Below the pieces are notes generated by a model. The model was given only the letters and a program-made list of their open reading frames with translations, did not search any database and was not told where the DNA came from. A stretch of 64,000 nt of DNA from Acinetobacter oleivorans DR1 (lineage in GTDB: Bacteria > Pseudomonadota > Gammaproteobacteria > Pseudomonadales > Moraxellaceae). Of this stretch, positions 1-8,949 are shown piece by piece. Both the position numbers and the translations under genes were made by a program. Numbering within the stretch: the stretch's first letter is position 1; each line of letters opens with the position of its first letter. The stretch spans positions 620,001 to 684,000 of the forward strand of contig NC_014259.1 in NCBI RefSeq assembly GCF_000196795.1, in the 5' to 3' direction.

Positions 1-415
1 AGGTAATAATTAAGCGAACTTTTTTGTTCGGATCAATAATAACTAAAGAACGCACTGTGAGTGTTTCACTGGCGTTAGGATGGATGAAACCATAAAGCTC
101 AGATACTTTACGATCTTTATCCGCAATGATTGGAAAATTTACCGTTGTGTTTTGTGTTTCATTAATATCGTTGATCCAGCCCTTATGAGACTCTACATCG
201 TCTACTGACAAAGCAATCGCTTTAACATTACGCTTCGTAAATTCATCTTTTAATTTTGCTGTGTAACCTAATTCTGTTGTACATACTGGCGTATAGTCGG
301 CTGGATGTGAAAATAAGATTCCCCAACTATCCCCTAAAAAATCATAAAAATTAATTATGCCTTCACTCGATTCTTGTTGAAAATCAGGGGCAGTGTCTCC
401 TAATCGTAATGTCAT
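1..415 (-). CDS. 1-Cys peroxiredoxin (Prx6 / AhpC-TSA type), C-terminus beyond the window
   Basis: The reading frame starts at the ATG at 415-413 and runs off the left edge, leaving 138 codons visible. GAGG lies 5 nt upstream of the ATG. The fold start is recognisable: a short beta segment, then SHPADYTPVCTTELG with the peroxidatic cysteine at residue 45, followed by the thioredoxin-like core (VDDVESHKGW, then FPIIADKDRKVSELYG). PVCTTE is the signature of the Prx6 1-Cys subfamily, which reduces peroxides and peroxynitrite in the cytoplasm and is usually about 210 residues long. The gene is transcribed away from secA, so the spacer up to 820 carries divergent control signals. The family is certain; the subfamily rests on the motif. 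No resolving cysteine can be judged because the C-terminus is missing. Confidence 0.93.
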   Translation of the reverse strand, partial: MTLRLGDTAPDFQQESSEGIINFYDFLGDSWGILFSHPADYTPVCTTELGYTAKLKDEFTKRNVKAIALSVDDVESHKGWINDINETQNTTVNFPIIADKDRKVSELYGFIHPNASETLTVRSLVIIDPNKKVRLIIT

Positions 416-649
416 GATCGTTCCTCAATTGCTCATAATTTGTTATTCGATTGAATGAATATGCAGCATTTACTTTATGATTAAAATTATTGTTTTTATA
501 TTTTATTATGAAATTTTTATATAAGTGTAAATATATATGACTAAAACTCATTATTTTAAGTGCTTAATCAATGTAACTTTAAGGTAAATTTGCTAAATTA
601 GATTTCTCGGAAGTTATGCTTAATAGATGAGCGTTAATGGTGCTTTTTA

Positions 650-759
650 GGTGCCAGATACATTAAGGGGGACTAGATGAATGAAATACCATTCATCTAA
701 CTATCAGATTTTTTTTAGGGGTTTTGTGCAAACCCCTTGTACTTCAAATTTCTGGCACC
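650..759 (+). promoter_or_regulatory. Structured secA leader: three nested perfect stems
   Basis: Seen in sequence: an outer 9-bp stem (650-658 with 751-759) encloses two perfect hairpins, a 10-bp stem at 674-683/690-699 with a 6-nt loop and an 8-bp stem at 717-724/730-737 with a 5-nt loop. A run of eight T lies at 709-716 between the inner hairpins. Bases 638-643 can alternatively pair with 755-760, competing with the outer stem. This would fold as a three-way junction in the secA 5' UTR, ending 61 nt before the ATG. A regulatory leader or a small inverted-repeat element are both possible; no flanking duplication is visible. Confidence 0.6.
677..700 (+). CDS. Possible 7-codon leader ORF upstream of secA
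   Basis: ATG at 677 opens a 7-residue ORF (MNEIPFI) ending in TAA at 698-700. The Shine-Dalgarno AAGGGGG at 665-671 is strong and sits 5 nt from the ATG, the best such site in the leader. The whole ORF lies inside the 10-bp hairpin 674-699, so its start and stop codons would pair with each other. E. coli controls secA through the upstream secM arrest peptide; this ORF is far too short to be a SecM analogue, but translation of it would melt the hairpin. Coincidence cannot be excluded. Confidence 0.4.
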   Translation: MNEIPFI

Positions 760-820
760 ATAATAAACGACTGAGAAAAAGTTTATTCATTTGACCAAGC
801 AAGATTTAGAGAGTTTATCC

Positions 821-3541
821 ATGTTGGCAAGTCTGATCGGAGGTATCTTCGGTACAAAAAATGAGCGCGAACTCAAACGAATGCGCAAAATTGTTGAGCA
901 AATCAATGCGCTCGAGCCGACGATATCAGCTTTAAGCGATGCAGACTTATCTGCAAAAACTCCAGAATTCAAACAACGTTATAATAATGGCGAAAGTTTA
1001 GATAAATTACTTCCAGAAGCATTTGCAGTTTGTCGTGAAGCAGCCAAGCGTGTAATGGGCATGCGTCACTATGACGTTCAGCTTATTGGTGGTATTACCT
1101 TACATGAAGGTAAAATTGCCGAAATGCGTACCGGTGAAGGTAAAACCCTGATGGGTACTTTGGCGTGTTATTTAAACGCATTAAGTGGCGAAGGCGTTCA
1201 TGTCATTACGGTGAACGATTATTTGGCACAGCGTGATGCTGAGTTGAACCGTCCATTATTTGAGTTTTTAGGTTTAAGCATTGGTACGATCTATTCAATG
1301 CAAGGTCCGTCTGAAAAAGCGGAAGCTTATCTTGCTGATATTACCTATGGTACTAATAACGAATTCGGTTTTGACTACCTACGTGACAACATGGTGTTTT
1401 CTTTAGCAGAAAAGAAACAACGTGGTTTGCACTATGCCATTATCGATGAAGTTGACTCAATCTTGATTGATGAAGCACGTACACCATTAATTATTTCTGG
1501 TCAAAGTGAAGACTCTTCGCATCTGTATTCTGCAATCAATACGATTCCTCCTAAATTACATCCGCAAAAAGAAGAAAAAGTTGCAGATGGTGGGCACTTC
1601 TGGATTGATGAAAAGCAGCGTTCAGTTGAAATGACTGAAATTGGTTATGAAACTGTTGAACAAGAACTTATTCAAATGGGTCTGTTAGCTGAAGGTGAAA
1701 GCCTATATTCAGCAACGAATCTGAGCCTTGTTCATCATGTGTCTGCTGCTATTCGTGCACATTTCTTATTCCAACGTGATGTTCACTATATTATTCACGA
1801 TGGCGAAGTCGTGATTGTTGACGAACACACTGGTCGTACAATGCCAGGTCGTCGTTGGTCAGAAGGTTTGCATCAAGCAGTTGAAGCGAAAGAAGGTTTG
1901 GAAATTCAGCCTGAAAACCAAACTTTAGCGACCACAACATTCCAGAACTATTTCCGTCTATATAAAAAGCTTTCAGGTATGACAGGTACTGCTGATACTG
2001 AAGCTGCGGAAATGAAAGAAATTTATGGCCTTGATGTTGTGATTATTCCAACTCACCGCCCAATGGTACGTAATGACCAAAACGATTTAATTTATTTAAA
2101 CCGTAACGGTAAATACGATGCGATTATTCAGGAAATTACGAATATTCGTGAGCAAGGTGTTGCGCCAATTCTGATTGGTACAGCGACCATTGAAGCCAGT
2201 GAAATTTTATCTTCTAAGTTAATGCAAGCTGGTATTCACCACGAAGTGTTGAATGCAAAACAACATGAGCGTGAAGCTGACATTATTGCTCAGGCCGGTA
2301 GCCCGAATGCAGTAACGATTGCAACCAACATGGCTGGTCGTGGTACGGACATTATCTTGGGTGGTAACTGGAAAGCAAAACTTGCCAAACTTGAAAACCC
2401 TACTGCTGAAGATGAAGCACGTCTGAAAGCACAATGGGAACAAGACCACGAAGATGTATTGAAATCAGGTGGTTTGCACATCATTGGTTCTGAACGCCAT
2501 GAATCACGCCGTATTGATAACCAGTTACGTGGTCGTGCGGGCCGTCAGGGTGACCCTGGTGTTTCTCGTTTCTATTTGTCTCTTGAAGACGACCTTATGC
2601 GTATTTTCGCAGGTGATCGCGTAGTCGGAATGATGCGCGCAATGGGTCTCCAAGAAAATGAAGCGATTGAGCACAAAATGGTGAGTCGCTCAATCGAGAA
2701 CGCTCAGCGTAAAGTTGAAGCGCGTAACTTTGATATTCGTAAAAACTTATTGAAATACGATGATGTGAATAATGAACAACGTAAGATCATTTATTCACAA
2801 CGTGATGAAGTGTTAGCTGAAAATACTTTAAAAGAATACGTTGAAGAAATGCATCACGAAGTGATGAAAGGCGTGATTGCTAACTTTATTCCACCAGAGT
2901 CAATTCATGACCAGTGGGATGTTGAAGGTTTAGAAAACGCTCTGCGTATTGATTTGGGTATTGAGTTACCAATTCAAGAATGGTTAGATCAAGATCGCCG
3001 TCTAGATGAAGAAGGTTTAGTTGAGCGTATTAGCGATGAAGTAATTGAACGTTATCGCCAGCGCCGCGCTCAAATGGGTGATGAATCAGCAGCAATGCTT
3101 GAACGTCACTTCGTTTTAAACTCTCTTGATCGTCATTGGAAAGATCATTTGGCTGCAATGGATTATTTGCGTCAAGGTATTCACTTACGTGGCTATGCGC
3201 AAAAGAACCCTGAACAGGAATACAAGAAAGAAGCTTTTAACCTGTTTGTAAATATGCTGGGTATTATTAAAACTGATGTTGTGACTGATTTGTCTCGTGT
3301 ACATATCCCAACACCAGAAGAACTTGCAGAAATGGAAGCTCAACAGCAGCAGCAAGCTGAATCAATGAAGCTTTCTTTCGAACATGATGACGTAGATGGG
3401 TTAACTGGTGAAGTTACACTTTCTCAAGAAAGCGTGAACGAGTCTAATGATCAGCAAGCTTTCCCTGTTCCAGAAAGCCGTAATGCACCATGCCCATGTG
3501 GGTCTGGACTAAAATATAAGCAATGTCACGGTAAGATTTAA
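821..3541 (+). CDS. secA: Preprotein translocase ATPase SecA
   Basis: Motor of the Sec pathway: it binds preproteins and drives them through SecYEG using ATP, at the inner membrane. The 906-aa product has the full domain order. Walker A GEGKT is at residues 105-109 and the Walker B aspartate at about 209 (IIDEVDS). The preprotein cross-linking domain, the second nucleotide-binding domain (MAGRGTDI, then QLRGRAGRQGD), the helical scaffold and a C-terminal zinc-binding tail with C891, C893, C902 and H903 follow. The tail is the SecB/ribosome-binding motif. I chose the ATG at 821 with a weak AGAGAG site; a TTG at 791 would add ten residues that do not look like SecA. It is followed by a strong terminator. 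The upstream leader suggests post-transcriptional control. Confidence 0.98.
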   Translation: MLASLIGGIFGTKNERELKRMRKIVEQINALEPTISALSDADLSAKTPEFKQRYNNGESLDKLLPEAFAVCREAAKRVMGMRHYDVQLIGGITLHEGKIAEMRTGEGKTLMGTLACYLNALSGEGVHVITVNDYLAQRDAELNRPLFEFLGLSIGTIYSMQGPSEKAEAYLADITYGTNNEFGFDYLRDNMVFSLAEKKQRGLHYAIIDEVDSILIDEARTPLIISGQSEDSSHLYSAINTIPPKLHPQKEEKVADGGHFWIDEKQRSVEMTEIGYETVEQELIQMGLLAEGESLYSATNLSLVHHVSAAIRAHFLFQRDVHYIIHDGEVVIVDEHTGRTMPGRRWSEGLHQAVEAKEGLEIQPENQTLATTTFQNYFRLYKKLSGMTGTADTEAAEMKEIYGLDVVIIPTHRPMVRNDQNDLIYLNRNGKYDAIIQEITNIREQGVAPILIGTATIEASEILSSKLMQAGIHHEVLNAKQHEREADIIAQAGSPNAVTIATNMAGRGTDIILGGNWKAKLAKLENPTAEDEARLKAQWEQDHEDVLKSGGLHIIGSERHESRRIDNQLRGRAGRQGDPGVSRFYLSLEDDLMRIFAGDRVVGMMRAMGLQENEAIEHKMVSRSIENAQRKVEARNFDIRKNLLKYDDVNNEQRKIIYSQRDEVLAENTLKEYVEEMHHEVMKGVIANFIPPESIHDQWDVEGLENALRIDLGIELPIQEWLDQDRRLDEEGLVERISDEVIERYRQRRAQMGDESAAMLERHFVLNSLDRHWKDHLAAMDYLRQGIHLRGYAQKNPEQEYKKEAFNLFVNMLGIIKTDVVTDLSRVHIPTPEELAEMEAQQQQQAESMKLSFEHDDVDGLTGEVTLSQESVNESNDQQAFPVPESRNAPCPCGSGLKYKQCHGKI

Positions 3542-3553
3542 TCTGCCTTAACG

Positions 3554-3585
3554 AAAAAAAGCAGAACAATTGTTCTGCTTTTTTT
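3554..3585 (+). terminator. Intrinsic terminator of secA
   Basis: Perfect stem AGCAGAACA/TGTTCTGCT with an A-tract before it and seven T after it, starting 13 nt beyond the secA stop. Confidence 0.92.
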
Positions 3586-3673
3586 ATGTTTGTAGTAAGC
3601 CTGTGAATAATGTTTGCAGTTTTAAGCATTAAATGCTATTTACTTCTCATCCAGAGTGTATGTTGGAAAGACA

Positions 3674-4117
3674 ATGAAAAAAGTATTACAACCTTTATTT
3701 TTAACTGTTCTTGCTGTACCTAGTTTTGTTTTCGCAGCAGAAGCAGCTTCAGCCCCTCAAACGACAACGGTTGATAAAGTACTTGCAGCAAAAGGCCCAA
3801 CTTCGGCTCAAGCTGTGGTGAAGCAAGAAAATACTACAGTGATTAGCCCGCGTACAGGCATTCGCTATACGTTGGGTAACACAGGTAATCGCCCAATTAT
3901 TTTACAAACGACTGCGATTGCTCCGGCAAACTCAGCAAACATTAATCGTATTGTAGCAACTAACCCTGCTTTATCTGTGAAGAGCCAAGAAAAAGCAAAA
4001 GTTGCACTCATTGGTGAAGCTGCTGTTGCTGGACCAGCTGCTGTTGCAGCAAGTAATGTAACAGCTCCTGCTGTATCAAATAGCATTGCACCTTCGAATC
4101 CAGCATCAATAAATTAA
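3674..4117 (+). CDS. Small exported Ala/Val-rich protein, function unknown
   Basis: 147 residues. The ATG at 3674 has GGAAAG 4 nt upstream and begins a classic signal peptide (MKKVLQPLFLTVLAVPSFVFA) with likely cleavage after residue 21. An in-frame ATG at 3656 would put six polar residues ahead of this and is less likely. The mature part is low in complexity, rich in Ala, Val, Thr, Ser and Asn, without cysteine, and its last third is an Ala/Val/Pro-rich tail. I recognise no domain. It stands alone between the secA terminator and a bidirectional terminator. It is probably periplasmic. Its strong signal peptide and ribosome site argue that it is real. Confidence 0.75.
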   Translation: MKKVLQPLFLTVLAVPSFVFAAEAASAPQTTTVDKVLAAKGPTSAQAVVKQENTTVISPRTGIRYTLGNTGNRPIILQTTAIAPANSANINRIVATNPALSVKSQEKAKVALIGEAAVAGPAAVAASNVTAPAVSNSIAPSNPASIN

Positions 4118-4131
4118 GATCATATATTTAT

Positions 4132-4168
4132 AAAAAAAGCCGGTTCAATTTTGAACCGGCTTTTTTTA
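4132..4168. terminator. Bidirectional intrinsic terminator
   Basis: Perfect GCCGGTTCAA/TTGAACCGGC hairpin flanked by seven A on the left and seven T on the right. It serves the exported-protein gene on + and the convergent transporter gene on -. Confidence 0.93.
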
Positions 4169-4186
4169 TATCAGAATTTCTAATTT

Positions 4187-5497
4187 TTAGATCTGATTAT
4201 TCACATCATCGTTTTTCGTTTCACGAATGAGTAAGAAAGCGATGAGTGATAAAAGTGATGCCGCAGTAAGATAATAACCAACTGCATATAAACCATAAGT
4301 TTCAGCAAGCTTAGTTGCAATAAGTGGCGCAAATGATGCACCAAAAATGCCTGCTAAGTTAAACGTTAATGCTGAACCTGTGTAACGAACTGAAGTTGGG
4401 AAAAGTTCAGAAAGAACTGTACCAATCGGACCATAGGTCAAGCCCATAATCGCCAAACCTGTACATAAGAAAAGGAAGACGATTAAGGTATTTCCAGACT
4501 CTAACATGCTAGAGAAGAACAAGCCGAAAATCGCAGCAGCAATACAGACGCCAATAGAGGTTGTTTTACGACCAAATTTTTCTGCAAAAATAGCTGATAA
4601 AGGAATGAATGCAGCAAAGCAAAGGGTAGCAAAGAGTTGTAGTTCTAAGAACTCACCACGTGCATAACCAAGCTTTGTGGTTCCCCAGTTTAAGGCAAAT
4701 ACGGTGGTAAGATAGAACACGACAAATGTACAGATTGCTGCAATCGTACCAAGAATAAGCTTACCCGTGTGTTTAGTGATAACTTCTTTAAATGGAATAT
4801 TAACTTCTTTTTGCTTATCTAAAACTTTTTGGAATGCTGGAGTTTCATGAAGTTTTAAACGGATATATAAGCCCACAATCACTAATACAGCACTTGCAAT
4901 AAATGGAATACGCCAGCCCCATTGCATGAATGCTTGCTCAGGAATGGTGGCACTCAATAACAAAAATGAACCAGTTGCCAAAATAAAACCAATTGGAGCG
5001 CCAAGTTGTGGGAACATGCCATACCATGCTCTTTTACCTTCAGGGGCATTTTCAGTCGCGAGTAATACTGCACCGCTCCATTCACCACCTAAACCCAAGC
5101 CTTGTCCTAAACGGCATACAGCCAATAGTAAGGGTGCGAAGATTCCGATGTGTGCATAGGTAGGAAGTAAACCAATACATACGGTTGAAATACCCATGGT
5201 GAGTAAAGCTGCAACCAATGTGGCTTTCCGACCAATACGGTCTCCTAAATGCCCAAATATTGCTGCACCGATGGGACGGGCAATAAAGGCAATTGCGAAG
5301 GTTGCTAAAGATTGTAAGACTGCGGCACTGCCACTACTAGCAGGGAAAAACAAGTGAGGAAAAATAATAACGGCAGCAGTTGCATAGATATAAAAGTCGA
5401 AGAACTCAATGGTTGTACCGACTAAGCTTGCAAACAAAACCCGTGTTTTTGAATTAGTGGCTACTGCCGGAGCAGCAGTCGCAGAGGTTGAATCCAT
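4187..5497 (-). CDS. MFS transporter of the metabolite:H+ symporter (MHS) family
   Basis: 436 residues with about twelve hydrophobic segments. The N-terminus carries the MHS hallmark GTTIEFFDFYIYATAAV in TM1 and the loop 2-3 MFS motif GHLGDRIGRK. RLGQGLGLGGEWSGAVLLATENAP in TM4 is typical of the ShiA/KgtP/ProP branch. MHS proteins import carboxylates, shikimate or compatible solutes with protons across the inner membrane; the substrate cannot be read from sequence. The ATG at 5497 is preceded by AAGG. Transcription is leftward into the bidirectional terminator at 4132-4168. It is monocistronic as far as I can see, and no regulator or catabolic gene next to it hints at the substrate. Confidence 0.9.
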   Translation of the reverse strand: MDSTSATAAPAVATNSKTRVLFASLVGTTIEFFDFYIYATAAVIIFPHLFFPASSGSAAVLQSLATFAIAFIARPIGAAIFGHLGDRIGRKATLVAALLTMGISTVCIGLLPTYAHIGIFAPLLLAVCRLGQGLGLGGEWSGAVLLATENAPEGKRAWYGMFPQLGAPIGFILATGSFLLLSATIPEQAFMQWGWRIPFIASAVLVIVGLYIRLKLHETPAFQKVLDKQKEVNIPFKEVITKHTGKLILGTIAAICTFVVFYLTTVFALNWGTTKLGYARGEFLELQLFATLCFAAFIPLSAIFAEKFGRKTTSIGVCIAAAIFGLFFSSMLESGNTLIVFLFLCTGLAIMGLTYGPIGTVLSELFPTSVRYTGSALTFNLAGIFGASFAPLIATKLAETYGLYAVGYYLTAASLLSLIAFLLIRETKNDDVNNQI

Positions 5498-5631
5498 ATA
5501 AAACCTTATATCAGTTAAAATTTATTTTTAATTTACTATTCCTTTTAAACACGTATTTTTTCTAAAAGAATAGCGTGAAAGAACATCATCCATGACTCTT
5601 TCAGGATCACTGAATAAGAGTGAAAAATGAA

Positions 5632-6273
5632 CTAAACTATGTACCAATAGATAGCAAGAAAATGTGCTCCTGCACCTAAAAGCACAAAAATGTGCCAGAT
5701 CGCATGGGTATATCTTACCTTTTTTAACGCGTAAAACAATGCTCCAACCGTATAAGCTAACCCGCCAATGATCAAGAAAATCAATGCGTCTTTACTTAAA
5801 TACGTGCGCATGTCATCCATTACAAACACGGCAAGCCATCCCATTAAAATATAAGCCAGCAAAGAAATTTTTTGAAAACGATGAATAAAAACTAACTTGA
5901 AAAGTGTACCAATCGCAGCAATGCTCCAGAGTGCAATCAACAGATAGTGAGCTTTTGTAGTAGGAATTGCGATGCTTAAGAAGGGGGTATACGTTCCAGC
6001 AATTAAATAATAAATAGCTGTATGGTCAAGTTTCTTATACCAGTAGCGTAGATTTTGTGTTTGAGCAAAGTGATAGAGTGTGGAACTGGTGAAAACCAAA
6101 ATGAGACTAAATGAGTATACCCACAAACCTACCCACTGAGCAGTTGAAAGATAAGATCCCTTTATAATTAAAAAGATAGAAGCTATAACTGCCATAATAA
6201 TACCAGCGCCATGGCTGTAGGCATTAAATAGTTCTTCTTTTGGATCGTAAGTTTCCAACACAGATTTACTCAT
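5632..6273 (-). CDS. Hemolysin III / PAQR family membrane protein
   Basis: 213 residues with seven predicted membrane segments. The family's conserved polar residues are present: SHGAG near residue 20, SSTLYHF in TM2-3 and HAIWHIFVLLGAGAH at the C-terminus, which together form the putative metal-binding hydrolase-like site of HlyIII/PAQR proteins. Despite the name, most bacterial members (such as YqfA) are not proven haemolysins. I chose the ATG at 6273 (MSKSVLETYDPKEE). An upstream in-frame TTG at 6318 would add 15 residues with no matching ribosome site. The gene points the same way as the MHS transporter, 134 bp before it. Confidence 0.9.
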   Translation of the reverse strand: MSKSVLETYDPKEELFNAYSHGAGIIMAVIASIFLIIKGSYLSTAQWVGLWVYSFSLILVFTSSTLYHFAQTQNLRYWYKKLDHTAIYYLIAGTYTPFLSIAIPTTKAHYLLIALWSIAAIGTLFKLVFIHRFQKISLLAYILMGWLAVFVMDDMRTYLSKDALIFLIIGGLAYTVGALFYALKKVRYTHAIWHIFVLLGAGAHFLAIYWYIV

Positions 6274-6400
6274 AAGTTTAATTTTTTTGATTAAAAATAC
6301 GAATGTATAGAAATACAAAACAGTCGTAAAGTTATTTTATTTTTAATCCTAGACCCTTTAAACTTCTATTTTATATGAGTCTTCATTTTTAGGTATATCC

Positions 6401-7612
6401 GTGTCGGTTTTCTCCTTTGAGCAAGAACAGCAATTCTTTCATAAAATCAAGCAAATGCTTGACCAACAAGCTTTTGAGCGATTGATCTTGAGTCAATATA
6501 AAGGAGAGTTGGCGCAACTGGAAAAAATCACTTTCCGCGTTGTAGAGCTACATGGCCAAAAACAGCTTTCAGCTCTATATCATCATACTACCCAAGATAT
6601 GACTAAAAATTATTCATTTGAAGAAGGCTTGCAACAGATTGAGCAATTAATCATTCAATGTAAACAAGCGAATTTATTTTCAACTAATCAAGAAATACAA
6701 CTCAAGAAAAATAAGAAAAAAGCCCTCTTAAATATAGGGAAAAAGCAGGCAGTAAATGCGACGCAAACGGTTCAGACTCATGATCGTGAAAAGCAGCGCT
6801 ATGTACAGCAGGGCAATGCATTTTTAAAAGAGCTTGGTATTACTGATGAAAAAGGCCAAATCATTCCAAGCATGGCGCGTAAATGGAAACAGATTAATAA
6901 ATTTATTGAAATTTTTGCGAGTGCTTATGAGCAAATTGATGCATCTCAACAAGAGTTACGCATTGTAGATTTTGGTTCGGGCAAAGGTTATTTAACTTTT
7001 GCGTTATATGATTATTTGCAAGAGCAGCAAAAAACACCATTGATCACTGGAGTTGAATTGCGCCCAAATCTGGTTGAGTTTTGCCAGAATGTTGCAGACA
7101 AAGTGCATTTTAACCACTTAGACTTTTTTGAAGGTGACGTCCGTAGTTATCAGCCAGAAAAACTGGACGTTATGATTGCCTTACACGCGTGTGATATTGC
7201 AACAGACTTTGCCATTCATACTGGAATTCGTTTAAATGCTTCAATGATTATGTGCGCGCCGTGTTGTCACAAAGAGTTACGCCCACAATTACATAGTCCT
7301 GAAGTGTTACAACCAATGCTACAGTTTGGTATTCATGCGGGGCAACAAGCCGAAATGCTAACCGATACGTTACGTGCGTTACTTTTAAAAGCGTATGGTT
7401 ATGAAACTAAAGTTTTTGAGTTTGTATCGCTTGAACATACCAGCAAAAACAAAATGATTTTGGCGACGAAACGCAAAAACGTTTCTGAACCTGATGCCAA
7501 GATTATGGCTCAAATCCAAGCATTGAAAGAAATGTACGGTATTAAAAAACAAACGTTGGAATTGTTGTTACAAGATCAATTGCCGATCGAAAATATTGGC
7601 TGTAAGTGCTAG
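6401..7612 (+). CDS. SAM-dependent methyltransferase (Methyltransf_32-like)
   Basis: 403 residues starting at GTG 6401, with AGG about 7 nt upstream. The N-terminal ~150 residues are Lys/Gln-rich and unassigned. The SAM-binding motif I, VDFGSGKGYLTFALYDYL, starts with G192, followed by GVELRPNL (motif post I), ALHACDIATDFA and a cysteine cluster MCAPCCHKELRPQ at about residue 285. That CC-H arrangement after the Rossmann core is typical of the Methyltransf_32 group (including eukaryotic GSTCD-like and METTL25-like relatives), many of which act on RNA or protein. The substrate is unknown. The next gene starts 12 nt after the stop, so the two are probably co-transcribed. Confidence 0.85.
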   Translation: MSVFSFEQEQQFFHKIKQMLDQQAFERLILSQYKGELAQLEKITFRVVELHGQKQLSALYHHTTQDMTKNYSFEEGLQQIEQLIIQCKQANLFSTNQEIQLKKNKKKALLNIGKKQAVNATQTVQTHDREKQRYVQQGNAFLKELGITDEKGQIIPSMARKWKQINKFIEIFASAYEQIDASQQELRIVDFGSGKGYLTFALYDYLQEQQKTPLITGVELRPNLVEFCQNVADKVHFNHLDFFEGDVRSYQPEKLDVMIALHACDIATDFAIHTGIRLNASMIMCAPCCHKELRPQLHSPEVLQPMLQFGIHAGQQAEMLTDTLRALLLKAYGYETKVFEFVSLEHTSKNKMILATKRKNVSEPDAKIMAQIQALKEMYGIKKQTLELLLQDQLPIENIGCKC

Positions 7613-7624
7613 GGCGGTGAGCGG

Positions 7625-8044
7625 ATGTATAAAATTATAGAGGGTGGTTGGGAACAGCTCGAGAAAGATGCGAAATACATCCGTGAACAAGTTTTTATTC
7701 AAGAACAGGGAATTGCATCTGAAGATGAATGGGACGACTTGGATGCCACAGTTTTGCATTTTATTGTTTATGACAAAGAACAGCCTATCGCTACAGCACG
7801 TCTGTTGCCACAGCATAGCGTAGGGCGTGTTGCTGTTTTAGTGCCTTATCGAAAGCAGGGTATTGGTAAAATTTTAATGCAGCATATTATTGACTATGCA
7901 CGTCGTCATAAACTGTCTTATTTAAAGCTTTCTGCGCAAACTTATGTGACAGCTTTTTACGAAGCTTTAGGTTTTCATGTGCAAGGTGAGGTTTACGAAG
8001 ACTGTGGCATTCCACATATTGATATGATTTTAGAATTAACTTGA
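7625..8044 (+). CDS. GNAT family N-acetyltransferase (ElaA-like)
   Basis: 139 residues. REQVFIQEQGIASEDEWDDLD in the N-terminal half and the acetyl-CoA pyrophosphate loop RKQGIGK at about residue 78-84 identify a GNAT fold. YVTAFYEALGFHVQGEVYEDCGIPHIDM is the usual C-terminal part of the ElaA/YjcF subgroup. The substrate is unknown. The start ATG has GGTGAG 5 nt upstream and lies 12 nt downstream of the methyltransferase stop, which implies one operon. Its stop codon is inside a hairpin shared with the convergent patatin gene. Confidence 0.9.
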   Translation: MYKIIEGGWEQLEKDAKYIREQVFIQEQGIASEDEWDDLDATVLHFIVYDKEQPIATARLLPQHSVGRVAVLVPYRKQGIGKILMQHIIDYARRHKLSYLKLSAQTYVTAFYEALGFHVQGEVYEDCGIPHIDMILELT

Positions 8045-8069
8045 GACTTCTTTTTAGAAATCTCAAGTT
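8038..8069. terminator. Hairpin between convergent genes
   Basis: AACTTGAGA/TCTCAAGTT (9 bp), then one mismatch and a 4-bp inner stem, overlapping the GNAT stop codon and ending 4 nt before the patatin stop. There is only a short U-rich stretch outside the stem, so termination strength is uncertain. Confidence 0.5.
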
Positions 8070-8073
8070 GGAT

Positions 8074-8934
8074 TTATTTCATGGCATTCCAGCTTTCAAT
8101 TGCCTGTAGCCCTGTTTCTAAGCCGACTTCATAACTGTAGCGAAGCTTTTTCGGGTTAGTAGTTAAACGGCCAGCCATATTTTTAAGTGGTGGTGGACAA
8201 ACTTCTAAAATTTGCTGTTCTGGATTTTCACCACGAACAAAATCGACCGAAGCGTTATAACGAGCACAACGGCTACGTAAGCTGTTTGCAAAACCATAAT
8301 GATGTTTAAACGCATATTTCGCGAGGAATTGATCGCCTCGACTACTCGCCTTAAAGTAATTTTTCGGGCGTGTGCGTAAAACCAATAGTTTTTTCACATC
8401 ACTTTGCTGAGCCGTCCAGCGAACGGGTAGGGCATCTGCAACACCCCCATCAAAATAAGGTTCACCCATAATATCGACGGGATGACGCGTTAAAACCGGA
8501 ATTGAGCTAGAAGCACGAAGTGCATTTAGCAAATTGTCTTTACCCGCACGAAGATATTCTGCATGACCTGTTTTGGCATGCGTCAACACCATATAAAAAT
8601 CTGGATTTTTAGCAAAAAGACTTTGTTGATCAAGTGGGTGCTCTTGCTCACCAATTTCCCACATCCATTTTAAATCAAGTAAATCACCGCCTTTGAAAAA
8701 GCGTTTGTAATCGATGAATTCAGGGCGAAGTGAGTGATCAACATAAAACGTTAGAGTGCGACCTTGCTGGCCTGCCAAGTAGTTAGCCACATTGGTCGAA
8801 CCAGACGATACACCAACGTATAAATCGAATGGGTTGAACTGTTGTTGTAAAAATGAGTCAAGTACACCACTGGTAAAGGCACCACGCATGCCTCCACCCT
8901 CTACAACCAGTGCGTTGCGGGAAAAATCTGTCAT
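8074..8934 (-). CDS. Patatin-like phospholipase (YjjU-like)
   Basis: 286 residues with a complete Ser-Asp catalytic dyad: oxyanion loop GGGMRG at 13-18, nucleophile S43 in GVSSG, and D162 in the DGG motif. Patatin-fold proteins hydrolyse acyl esters of phospholipids; the YjjU branch is cytoplasmic and its physiological substrate is undefined. There is no signal peptide and no POTRA or barrel domain, so this is not a secreted type V patatin. The gene begins 15 nt after the stop of a small membrane-protein gene on the same strand, and the two are probably co-transcribed. Confidence 0.93.
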   Translation of the reverse strand: MTDFSRNALVVEGGGMRGAFTSGVLDSFLQQQFNPFDLYVGVSSGSTNVANYLAGQQGRTLTFYVDHSLRPEFIDYKRFFKGGDLLDLKWMWEIGEQEHPLDQQSLFAKNPDFYMVLTHAKTGHAEYLRAGKDNLLNALRASSSIPVLTRHPVDIMGEPYFDGGVADALPVRWTAQQSDVKKLLVLRTRPKNYFKASSRGDQFLAKYAFKHHYGFANSLRSRCARYNASVDFVRGENPEQQILEVCPPPLKNMAGRLTTNPKKLRYSYEVGLETGLQAIESWNAMK

Positions 8935-8949
8935 TTGAAAAATATCTGA

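Larger units (their letters stand above)
416..820. other. Intergenic region between the peroxiredoxin gene and secA
   Basis: About 400 bases without a long gene. The left 220 bases are very AT-rich and should hold the divergent promoters; I could not pick out a convincing -35/-10 pair. The right part, 634-760, is highly structured and contains a 7-codon ORF (see separate entries). A TTG codon at 791 in frame with secA could extend that protein by ten residues but lacks a good ribosome binding site. Confidence 0.7.

Noticed and set aside
650..759. A small transposable element (MITE) with GGTGCCAGA ends
   Set aside because: Terminal inverted repeats are only 9 bp, no target duplication flanks them, and an ORF with a ribosome site lies inside; a leader RNA fits better, although a genome search for copies would settle it.
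791..820. In-frame TTG start extending SecA by ten residues
   Set aside because: No good ribosome binding site, and the extra residues do not resemble SecA; the ATG at 821 gives the normal N-terminus.
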